Shown here: positions 10,001 through 17,097 of the stretch, piece by piece
Layout: each line of letters begins with the position of its first letter
Position numbering within the stretch: the first letter of the stretch is position 1
The notes under the pieces: generated by a model
Databases searched by the model: none
What the model saw: the letters and a program-made list of their open reading frames with translations, nothing else
What the model was told of the DNA's origin: nothing
Translations under genes and position numbers: made by a program
From: Oscillatoriaceae cyanobacterium M7585_C2015_266
GTDB lineage: Bacteria > Cyanobacteriota > Cyanobacteriia > Cyanobacteriales > Oscillatoriaceae
DNA: 53,290 nucleotides
Direction of reading: 5' to 3'
Assembly: GCA_015295835.1 (NCBI GenBank)
Contig: DVEG01000007.1
Location: 1 to 53,290, forward strand

Positions 10001-10706
10001 AAGGATTTACTGTTTCTCGCGCTTGGAAGTAAACATCCGGATTTTGGGCAGTACCCCGTATTACTGGTCGATCAGGTGTAAGGGCGCGCGCCCGGTGAGC
10101 AAATACTAATTCATCTGGGATAAGTTGCCGCAAGTCTTCTTCTGTTAGCATTTCTACTTTCGAGACTTCGTGAGACGTGCGGAAACCATCAAAGAAATGA
10201 ACAAAAGGTACGCGCGCTCTTAGTGTAGCTGCTTGCGATATTAAAGCAAAGTCGTGCGCTTCTTGTACTGAGGCGGAACAAAGCAGGGCAAATCCGGTTT
10301 GCCGAACCGCCATTACATCTTGGTGATCACCGAAAATTGAAAGGGCTTGTGCCGCTAGCGATCTCGCTGCTACGTGAATCACTGCTGCTGTTAATTCGCC
10401 GGCAATTTTATACATATTCGGGATCATTAATAATAATCCCTGTGATGCCGTAAATGTCGTCGTTAACGAGCCTGTCTGTAATGCCCCGTGTACTGCTCCT
10501 GCTGCACCCCCCTCACTCTGCATCTCTACTACACAGGGAACAGTGCCCCATATATTTTTACGCCCTTCTGACGCCCAGGCATCTGCCCATTCACCCATCG
10601 GTGATGCTGGCGTAATCGGATATATGGCAATTACTTCATTCAGTTGATAGGCAACGTGAGCAACTGCCTCATTAGCATCTAACGTTGCAAACTTTCTCTT
10701 ACTCAT
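7074..10706 (-). CDS. nifJ: pyruvate:ferredoxin (flavodoxin) oxidoreductase
   Basis: This single-chain PFOR of 1210 residues oxidises pyruvate with CoA to acetyl-CoA, CO2 and reduced ferredoxin or flavodoxin. Domains in order: the pyrimidine-binding TPP domain (YPITPASPMGEWAD near residue 30, EMQSEGGAAGA), transketolase-C-like domain, gamma domain (GLGSDGTVGANK), two 4Fe-4S motifs (CVQCGKCVMVCP and CTGCGICVDVCP), then the C-terminal TPP domain with CAGCGETPYLKL, NATGCSSIYGG and GGDGWAYDIGFGG. All expected cysteines are present. I start at ATG 10706 (SKRKFATLDANEAVAHVAY); the upstream TTG at 10769 would add a 21-residue tail absent from the family. The C-terminus has a hydrophilic Lys/Glu/Gly tail. 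It is the only intact pyruvate-to-acetyl-CoA enzyme in the window, since pflBA is broken. Reduced ferredoxin could feed Hox. Confidence 0.97.
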   Translation of the reverse strand: MSKRKFATLDANEAVAHVAYQLNEVIAIYPITPASPMGEWADAWASEGRKNIWGTVPCVVEMQSEGGAAGAVHGALQTGSLTTTFTASQGLLLMIPNMYKIAGELTAAVIHVAARSLAAQALSIFGDHQDVMAVRQTGFALLCSASVQEAHDFALISQAATLRARVPFVHFFDGFRTSHEVSKVEMLTEEDLRQLIPDELVFAHRARALTPDRPVIRGTAQNPDVYFQARETVNPFYNACPDIVQKVMDEFAQMTGRQYQLYEYHGAADAERVIVLMGSGCEAVHETVDYLNARGDKVGVLKVRLYRPFDMKRFAASLPATTKAIAVLDRTKEPGAAGEPLYLDVVNALHEEWQHGTLPKIVGGRYGLSSKEFTPAMIKAVFENLAAAKPKNHFTIGINDDVTYTSLSYDPEFSTEPDNVVRAVFYGLGSDGTVGANKNSIKIIGEETNNYAQGYFVYDSKKSGSVTVSHLRFGPNPIRSTYLISKANFVACHQWQFLEQFEMLHLAASGATFLLNSPYGPDEVWDKLPRSVQETIINKKLKFYVCDANKVARESGMGGYINTVMQVCFFALSGVLPREEAINEIKKSIQKTYGKKGQEIVQMNLKAVDKALAHLYEVKVPEKATSEIRLRSPVPDLAPAFVRDVQGMMIAKCGDLLPVSALPNDGTYPTGTAKWEKRNIAMEIPVWDPEVCVQCGKCVMVCPHSVIREKVYDEKELEKAPETFKFTDAKDHDWKGLKFTIQVAPEDCTGCGICVDVCPAKNKSQPKLKALNMAPQPPLRESERKNWDFFLSLPNPDRRKLKLNQIRQQQMQEPLFEFSGACAGCGETPYLKLASQLFGDRMIIANATGCSSIYGGNLPTTPWTKNSEGLGPAWSNSLFEDNAEFGLGFRISIDKQAEFACELAKKLAPELGDSFVEEIINAEQKDEADIYEQRERVAALKQKLQQLDSPEAKQLLSVADYLVKKSVWIIGGDGWAYDIGFGGLDHVLASGRNVNILVLDTGVYSNTGGQMSKATPRAAVAKFAAGGKPAPKKDLGLMAMTYGNVYVASVAMGARDEHTLKAFLEAEAYNGPSLIIAYSHCIAHGIDMMKGMQQQKAAVDSGSWLLYRYNPERAKHGENPLQLDCRTPKLPLENYMYAENRFKMLTKSKPEDAKRLLKEAEQDVKNRWSMYEYLAARKLEVSNGHKGNGSGQVKEDKSTQDGDMKETAKA

Positions 10707-11109
10707 ATCGTCCCATTTTAGTTCGTATTTAAACAACGTTTTCGTTGTTTTTTCTGTTGAAATTAACAAAAGGCTACCCTTTAACTTGTTTTTAACCTCT
10801 ACTGTTTATTTCTGCTTCCTCGCCTATATAATTTAACTCATTTTTTCTAATTTTTGGAGGGTAATTATTTTTTTCTCAAACAGAAAGCTGCCAAACTAAC
10901 TTACTGTAGGATTTTCCAAAAATGTTAAAAATTTTTTAAATTTTTGGCCTACAAAATCGGGATTTATGGATATAATAAATGGAAAAATAAAAAAATATAA
11001 AAATTTTTCAGCTAGTATTAATATATATGCTAGAATAAAAGGGAGGAGGGAGAAAACAAATTTTGTCAGCCAGCGATCGCAAATAGGGGAGAGCGCAAAT
11101 AGGGTATAT
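10707..11109 (-). promoter_or_regulatory. nifJ upstream region
   Basis: This 403-bp AT-rich region lies between hypC and nifJ, both leftward. It holds a HIP1 octamer (GCGATCGC, about 11,074) and a repeated GCAAATAGGG near 11,080-11,105, just after the hypC stop. The nifJ promoter must lie here because nifJ has no close upstream gene, but no clear -35/-10 or NtcA-type GTA-N8-TAC site could be assigned. A poly-A/T tract around 10,920-11,040 may be a curved DNA element. Confidence 0.45.
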
Positions 11110-11352
11110 TTATGTTCCGACTGTTTCTAATTGTTGCAAGTATTCCAAAGTGCGTTCAGCTTCTTCGCGAGAGACAATGCTCAGGGCAAAGCCGACGTGG
11201 ACAATTACATAATCCCCCACCTGTGCTTCAGGAACATAAGCAAGGCTTACTTCAGTAACAGTACCGCCAAAGCTAACTTTACCAACACGCATCAAGGGCT
11301 CGTCATTGTTGTTACTGATACTAATAATTTGTCCCGGAACTGCTAAACACAT
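11110..11352 (-). CDS. hypC: hydrogenase maturation chaperone HypC
   Basis: An 80-residue protein with the diagnostic MCLAVPGQI N-terminus, whose Cys2 binds HypD and the large-subunit precursor, followed by the OB-like beta barrel (VGKVSFGGTVTEVSLAYVPEAQVGDYVIVHVGFALSIV) expected for the HypC/HupF family. The start is ATG 11352 with AGAGG 5 nt upstream. Only 2 bp separate it from the hypF stop, so hypF-hypC is translated from one transcript. It should shuttle iron-ligand intermediates between HypD and HoxH. Length and every family landmark fit. Confidence 0.97.
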   Translation of the reverse strand: MCLAVPGQIISISNNNDEPLMRVGKVSFGGTVTEVSLAYVPEAQVGDYVIVHVGFALSIVSREEAERTLEYLQQLETVGT

Positions 11353-11354
11353 AT

Positions 11355-13703
11355 TTACCTCTTGTGTAATTCTAGTGAAGCTGCTACAATTTGCCCAAGA
11401 GCAATGCCACCGTCATTGGGCGGTACATGCTGATGCCAGTAGGGCTGAAAATTTTCGGCTTGGAGACGATAGATAGTTTTTTCAATTAAATATCGATTTT
11501 GAAAACAGCCGCCAGTGAGAACTATGCGTTTTTCGCCGACAAGTTGAGCAACAGATGCGCTCGCCTCCACCAAAGTATTATGAAATTTTGCCGAAATTAT
11601 TCCCACAGGAAGATTGAAACTTAAATCTTCCAGGATCCCCAACAACATCGGACGCCAATCAATTATAATAGGAAATCCCCCCACCTCAATTTTATAACTT
11701 GCCTCAGTATCAACCCCATCAATAGCAAACTCTAACTGCATAGCAGCTTGCCCTTCAAAACTAGTCCTTTGGCACAGCCCAACCAAAGCAGCAACCCCAT
11801 CAAATAAACGCCCAACACTGGATGTAATAGGCGTATTGAGATTTTTTTGTAACATTACCTGGAGTAGTTTACACTCCTGTGGGGAGAAAGATAGCTTATC
11901 AAGAACTTCTCTATTTTCAAAAAGACTATCTCCAAAAACTTCATAGAGGAGCCCCAAAGCTGCTCGCCTAGGTTCTTTTACCGCTTTATCTCCCCCAGGC
12001 AGAGGAAACGTACGCAAATGAGCAACTCTTTGGAAAGGGAAAGACTGAGTTGAGCAAGAAGCTGGCACTAGCAAAAATTCGCCACCCCAGATAGTACCGT
12101 CAAGCCCGTATCCTGTACCATCCCAAGCTATACCGAGTACTGATTCTCCTAAAATTTGGTTTTCAGCTATACAGGCGAGAACGTGGGCGTAATGATGTTG
12201 TACTAGAATTGTTGGTAAATTTAGTTGACGGGCATAATGACTAGATTTATAATCGGGATGAGCATCGCAGGCGACAGCGACAGGTTGACAGTTATATAAT
12301 TTTAGAAAACTGGCAATAACGCTTTTAAAGGTATCAAAAGCTTGGGGGGTTTCTAAGTCGCCTATGTGTTGGCTGATGAAAACTTGATCATTGAGGGAAA
12401 GAGCGATCGTATTTTTTAAATGTCCCCCGACAGCGAGAATAGGTAGGCGACATCCTTGTAGTTTTATCGGCAAAGGCGCATAACCGCGAGCGCGACGCAG
12501 TATCATTTTTTGCCCCGCGACAATACGAACAACAGAATCATCGACAGGGCGAGCGATTGCTCGATTATGGATAAGGAAAATATCTGCAAGATAACGCAAA
12601 CGCTCTAAAGCTTCTCTTTCGTCAGTGCAAATAGGTTCATTTGAAATATTGCCACTAGTTGCTACAACAGGTTTGCCCAAATTTGCCATTAGCAGGTGAT
12701 GCAATGGCGTGTATGGGAGCATAACGCCTAAGTAAGGATTGCCGGGAGCCACGGCATCAGCAAGGGGCAAGAGCCGGGATTGGGGGATTTGGTTAGTTTT
12801 GCGGTTTAATAATACTATTGGGGATTCAGGTGAACATAGTAATTGTTCTTCGGCAGAGCTAACAAAGCAGTCTTCTTTGATTAATTCCAGACAAGGATAC
12901 ATGAGGGCGAAAGGTTTATCGCCACGACGTTTGCGTGAGCGTAATCGCTGTACTGCTGTTTCATTACCAGCATCTACTATTAAATGAAAGCCGCCTAGCC
13001 CTTTTAACGCAACAATTTTACCTTCGTGAATAGCTTTAACTGTGCTACTTAGTGCCTGACTGTCAACTGCTAGAATATTTCCTTGACAATCCCACAATTC
13101 TAAATGAGGGCCACAAACTGGACAAGCATTAGGCTGAGCGTGAAAACGGCGATTGAGAGGATTTTTATACTCAGCCTCACACTGTGGGCACATTGTAAAA
13201 GTGCCCATAGTTGTATGGCAGCGATCGTAAGGCAGTGCTTGAATAATTGTATAACGAGGACCGCAATTTGTGCAATTAGTAAAAGGATAGCGATAGCGAC
13301 GATTAGCGGGGTTGAAAATTTCTTGTAGACAGTCGGTGCAGGTGGCAATATCCGGTAGCACCACAGCCGTTTTTTCGCCTGTTGCACTAGGGCGAATTTC
13401 AAAGTTAGTATATCCTACCGGCTCTTGCCAAGATACCTCTAAACTATGAATAATAGATAAAGGTGGCTTTTCTTGTTCGATTCGCAGTAAAAAACTTTCT
13501 AATTGCGATTTTTCGCCTTCAATTTCAATAAAGACTCCTTGTGTTGAATTATTTACCCACCCCACTAATTTTAACTCAGTCGCCAGCCGATAGACAAAGG
13601 GGCGAAACCCCACACCTTGAACTGCTCCACGAATAGTAATTTGCAAGCGAAATAGATTTGAGGAAGAAATATAATTTTTTTGTAAACCACTTGTCAAAGT
13701 CAT
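11355..13703 (-). CDS. hypF: carbamoyltransferase HypF
   Basis: HypF makes the cyanide ligands of the [NiFe] site from carbamoyl phosphate and passes them to HypE. Domains in the 782 residues: N-terminal acylphosphatase (ITIRGAVQGVGFRPFVYRLA, with the active-site Arg), paired zinc fingers (CTDC, CTNCGPRYT, CPQC, CPVCGPH), a YrdC-like domain (KAIHEGKIVALKGLGGFHL), and the Kae1-like C-terminal domain with VQHHYAHVLACIAEN, GIAWDGTGYGLDGTIWGGEFL and VLTGGCFQNRYL. The length is slightly above typical because of a roughly 15-residue N-terminal extension. The start is ATG 13703. It is first in a hypF-hypC pair and is insulated from the upstream synthetase gene by a terminator-like hairpin, so its promoter is probably within the 66-bp gap or the synthetase coding end. 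Confidence 0.97.
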   Translation of the reverse strand: MTLTSGLQKNYISSSNLFRLQITIRGAVQGVGFRPFVYRLATELKLVGWVNNSTQGVFIEIEGEKSQLESFLLRIEQEKPPLSIIHSLEVSWQEPVGYTNFEIRPSATGEKTAVVLPDIATCTDCLQEIFNPANRRYRYPFTNCTNCGPRYTIIQALPYDRCHTTMGTFTMCPQCEAEYKNPLNRRFHAQPNACPVCGPHLELWDCQGNILAVDSQALSSTVKAIHEGKIVALKGLGGFHLIVDAGNETAVQRLRSRKRRGDKPFALMYPCLELIKEDCFVSSAEEQLLCSPESPIVLLNRKTNQIPQSRLLPLADAVAPGNPYLGVMLPYTPLHHLLMANLGKPVVATSGNISNEPICTDEREALERLRYLADIFLIHNRAIARPVDDSVVRIVAGQKMILRRARGYAPLPIKLQGCRLPILAVGGHLKNTIALSLNDQVFISQHIGDLETPQAFDTFKSVIASFLKLYNCQPVAVACDAHPDYKSSHYARQLNLPTILVQHHYAHVLACIAENQILGESVLGIAWDGTGYGLDGTIWGGEFLLVPASCSTQSFPFQRVAHLRTFPLPGGDKAVKEPRRAALGLLYEVFGDSLFENREVLDKLSFSPQECKLLQVMLQKNLNTPITSSVGRLFDGVAALVGLCQRTSFEGQAAMQLEFAIDGVDTEASYKIEVGGFPIIIDWRPMLLGILEDLSFNLPVGIISAKFHNTLVEASASVAQLVGEKRIVLTGGCFQNRYLIEKTIYRLQAENFQPYWHQHVPPNDGGIALGQIVAASLELHKR

Positions 13704-13715
13704 ATTAAACAGTTT

Positions 13716-13755
13716 AAAAAAACCTGAATCCAGACGGTAAATAAAACCGCCTGGA
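13716..13755 (-). terminator. Rho-independent-type terminator after the acyl-CoA synthetase gene
   Basis: In the leftward direction a 9-bp stem (TCCAGGCGG / CCGTCTGGA, one G-U pair, 9-nt loop) is followed after 6 nt by seven U. It lies 15 nt after the synthetase stop codon and shares the 13-mer CAGGCGGTTTTATT-type core with the terminator after hoxH. Confidence 0.7.
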
Positions 13756-13769
13756 TATTTTTAAATGAG

Positions 13770-16511
13770 TTATAAATCGATTACAGCTTTGACGACATCA
13801 TCTTCGTGAGAAAGATGAAAGCCAAATTTTTCGCAAAGGCGCTGCATTTCTATGTTTTCGGGAAGAATATCAGCACTGATGCGGGAGAGTTTTTCATCAC
13901 GCCCGACTTGTAATAAACGAGAGAGTAATTCAGTACCTAATCCCCGATGTTGGAATTCGTCAGTGACAAGAAGTCCGAATTCAGCTTCATTGACACCGTG
14001 TAATTTACTCAGACGCCCGAAACCAAGGATGCGGCGCTCGCCAGAGACAGGATCACGGTATTCGCCCACAAGTGCCATTTCCCGATCGTAGTCAATAAAA
14101 CAAATCCGCGCTAAGCGTTCATGAGAGATGCGACGGGAAAGTTTTAGCAAATGGAAATAGCGGAAATAAACAGAGCGATCGCTCAAGCCCTCGTGAAACT
14201 TCACCACCAGCGGTTCATCTTCAGCGCGAATCGGGCGAATAACCACTGGCGTACCATCCCTAAGAACAGCATTAGAAACATATTGACTAGGATAGGGGCG
14301 AATAGCCAGACGAGGTAATTGCTCCTCTGTAACATCAGGCTCGTGAAGCACCACCCTAGCATCTAAAGCAATTAACTGTTCAGAAGACGCCAACAACGGG
14401 TTAATATCAATCTCCTTAATCCAGCGCTGCTCAACCACAAGCTGACTGAAGCGCACCATAAGCTGTTCAAGCGCAGCCAAATCGACCGGAGCCCGCCCCC
14501 GTACCCCCTTAAGAGCAGAATAAATTTTTGTCTGTTCCATCATTCGCCGCGCCAGCGTAGTATTTAGCGGCGGCAGCCCCAGAGCTCGATCTTTAAACAC
14601 CTCCACCAGTTGACCCCCTGTACCGAACAGCAAAACAGGGCCAAATTGCGGATCGAGACTGCTACCGATAATCAATTCATAACCCTCTAGCCTAATCATC
14701 TTCTGAACAGTGACGCCCTGGAAATGTTCTGCGCCCACCTTTTCTGAAACAGAAGATAAAATAGCGCCATAGGCTTTGCGTACCTCATCGGCAGCCATTA
14801 AATTTAAGCGCACCCCGCCAACATCAGTTTTGTGAGTGATAGTTTCCGAAAACAGTTTTAGAACTACAGGATAGCCGATTTCCTCGGCATACTGAACAGC
14901 CTCATCTTCGCTGCTAGCGATGCGAGTAACAACGGTAGGGATACCGTAACAAGCCAGTAATTGCTTAGATTCAAACTCAGTCAACAAAGTACGCCCTGCG
15001 GCGCGACAAGATTGGATGATAGCTTCTGCAGTAGAAATATCGCAAATGCCATTCGAGCAACTCCCGACGTCAGCACCCAATACTGGGGTTTCATAGATGC
15101 CGCGCAAATTGTAGCTGTAGCGCCACATATAGTTAAATAGGCGGGCAGCTGTATCAGGGAAAGGGAAAGTAGGAATATTAGCTTGATTAAGAATTTCAGC
15201 ACCCGCTGCCACTTCATCTCCCCCCATCCAGCTGGCAAGAACTGGCTTGCCCTTGATTTTGGCAAAGCGTTTTAGTTCTAGAGCTGTACCTGTTGGATCG
15301 GTCATTGCCTGGGGCGTAAGGATAACGAGCAAGCCGTCACTTTTCGGATCATTGGCTGCCACCTCTAGAGTTTTGGCATAGCGCTGCGGTTCAGCATCTC
15401 CGAGAATGTCAATCGGGTTGCCGTGGCTCCAGTGTGGAGGCAAAAACTTATTTAGTTCTTCGATAGTTTCTGAAGAAAGTTCTGTCAGCTTGCCGCCTTC
15501 AGTAATTAGGGCATCAGTAGCAATCACACCAGGGCCACCTGCATTTGTAACAATAGTTAGGTTGGGGCCTTTTGGACGTGGCTGTTTGGCTAATACTTCT
15601 GCCATGTAGAAGAGGTAAGAAATATTATTGACGCGCAACACACCGCAGCGGCGGAAGGCGGCATCGAGTACTTCGTCGGAGCCAGTCAGAGAACCGGTAT
15701 GGGAGGCAGCGGCTTTGGCGGCTGCTTCTGTGTGCCCGACTTTGATGACGATAATCGGCTTGCTGAGAGCAACTTCTCGTGCTGCCGAGAGGAAGGAGCG
15801 GGCGTCGCCGACGGATTCCATGTACATAACGATGCTCTCGGTGTTGGGATCGTCTCCGAGATAGTAAATTAAGTCGCCCCAACCGACATCGAGCATTGAG
15901 CCTATGGAAATGAAGGTGCTAAAACCAACGTTTTCCCGGAAGCTCCAATCTAAGACTGCTGTACACAATGCCCCGCTCTGGCTGATGAAGCCAACTTTTC
16001 CAGGCTTGGCCATGCGTGAAGCAAAGGATGCGTTTAATCCGTTTATGGGGTTGATTACGCCTAGACAGTTTGGCCCGATAATCCGCATCCGCCCCCGGCG
16101 GGCTTGTTCAAGTATTTGTCGCTCTAATTCGACTCCGGCTGAGCCGGTTTCTTTGAAGCCGGCTGAGATGATTATTGCCCCTTTGACGCCAGCGTCTACG
16201 CACTCGCTGATTATGCCCGGTACTGTCGGCGCTGGTGTTACTACTACGGCAAGATCAACGGGATCGGGTACAGAGGCTATGTTTGGATAGGCTTTGATGT
16301 TTAAGACGCTGTGTCTATTGGGGTTGACGGGAAATACGGTTCCGCCAAAGGGATTGTTGATTAGGTTTGATAAAAGGGTGCGTCCTACACTGCCCGGTTT
16401 CTCTGTGGCACCGATGACGGCAACGGTTTGCGGCTTGAATATGGCATCGAGGGGTTGTCGTTCGTAGCGCAGTACGTCTCTGTCGGGTTCTGTGGTGGTT
16501 GCGATCGCCAT
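13770..16511 (-). CDS. ADP-forming acyl-CoA synthetase fused to a GNAT acetyltransferase domain
   Basis: This 913-residue multidomain protein starts at ATG 16511. It has an N-terminal CoA-binding Rossmann domain ([14 protein letters not shown], about 30-43), succinyl-CoA-ligase-like domains ([19 protein letters not shown]) and the loop [12 protein letters not shown], in which His271 matches the phosphorylated His of archaeal ADP-forming acetyl-CoA synthetases. An ATP-grasp domain follows ([14 protein letters not shown], second conserved His), then a C-terminal GNAT domain (about 740-910) with the acetyl-CoA loop [10 protein letters not shown]. The layout is that of Pat/YfiQ lysine acetyltransferases. 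From memory those often lack the phospho-His; here both His are kept, so acetyl-CoA + ADP + Pi to acetate + ATP is plausible, alongside protein acetylation. It is divergent from adhE. Which activity dominates in vivo cannot be told from sequence. Confidence 0.88.
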   Translation of the reverse strand: MAIATTTEPDRDVLRYERQPLDAIFKPQTVAVIGATEKPGSVGRTLLSNLINNPFGGTVFPVNPNRHSVLNIKAYPNIASVPDPVDLAVVVTPAPTVPGIISECVDAGVKGAIIISAGFKETGSAGVELERQILEQARRGRMRIIGPNCLGVINPINGLNASFASRMAKPGKVGFISQSGALCTAVLDWSFRENVGFSTFISIGSMLDVGWGDLIYYLGDDPNTESIVMYMESVGDARSFLSAAREVALSKPIIVIKVGHTEAAAKAAASHTGSLTGSDEVLDAAFRRCGVLRVNNISYLFYMAEVLAKQPRPKGPNLTIVTNAGGPGVIATDALITEGGKLTELSSETIEELNKFLPPHWSHGNPIDILGDAEPQRYAKTLEVAANDPKSDGLLVILTPQAMTDPTGTALELKRFAKIKGKPVLASWMGGDEVAAGAEILNQANIPTFPFPDTAARLFNYMWRYSYNLRGIYETPVLGADVGSCSNGICDISTAEAIIQSCRAAGRTLLTEFESKQLLACYGIPTVVTRIASSEDEAVQYAEEIGYPVVLKLFSETITHKTDVGGVRLNLMAADEVRKAYGAILSSVSEKVGAEHFQGVTVQKMIRLEGYELIIGSSLDPQFGPVLLFGTGGQLVEVFKDRALGLPPLNTTLARRMMEQTKIYSALKGVRGRAPVDLAALEQLMVRFSQLVVEQRWIKEIDINPLLASSEQLIALDARVVLHEPDVTEEQLPRLAIRPYPSQYVSNAVLRDGTPVVIRPIRAEDEPLVVKFHEGLSDRSVYFRYFHLLKLSRRISHERLARICFIDYDREMALVGEYRDPVSGERRILGFGRLSKLHGVNEAEFGLLVTDEFQHRGLGTELLSRLLQVGRDEKLSRISADILPENIEMQRLCEKFGFHLSHEDDVVKAVIDL

Positions 16512-17097
16512 TTCTATCGATCTCTCCTTGTTAATTTACCCGGTTAATCCCTAGAGGGGATTGCCCCTATAGATGATTGTAAAAATACAATTTGATAGGT
16601 AACTGGCATTTTTAGATTACTGGCAAAATTTTCTTACTCGTCGCCAAGTTAAGCTTTTTTCAACATTTGTTGAGTGGCCGCTCTTTGCCAATCTAGCCAG
16701 CAGTATTAATCAAATGTCACCCAAGGTACATGATTTTATCTTCTTACTCTTATATTATATATCGGGAGAAAAGTTTCAGTGTAATTTGTAGCAAGCATTA
16801 CTTGAGCTTGGTTTAACAATTTTTGTGTTGTTTAAATTTTTGTTAATAAAAATTGGCCATTCTAGGCTGGTTGGAAGTATAGGGTGTTATAATGTTAACG
16901 AGAAACGCCTAAGTGATCGCAATTTTAAATTTTGTCTATTCTAGCATAAAAAGTAAATATATAAAAAAATAATAAAATTTTCAAAAAAAACAAAAAAAGG
17001 AAAAATGTGTGTTAATATCAAAGAGGTAAGAATAAGTTACTTCTAGTAAGAAGTAAGAAAAAAGTCTATAAACCAGCAGGGGAAAATCAAAATAATT
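16512..17097. promoter_or_regulatory. divergent control region, acyl-CoA synthetase / adhE
   Basis: 586 bp separate the starts of the leftward synthetase and the rightward adhE, the two acetyl-CoA-consuming enzymes. The region is AT-rich with A-tracts at 16,960-17,000. A TATAAT hexamer at 16,888-16,893 could be an adhE -10 box with no good -35 (weak call). The adhE ribosome site is only a loose AGGGGA about 15 nt before its ATG. No ORF or RNA gene is evident. Confidence 0.5.

Noticed and set aside
15904-16290. 128-residue plus-strand frame inside the acyl-CoA synthetase gene
   Set aside because: Antisense to a clear conserved domain; no SD and no family resemblance.
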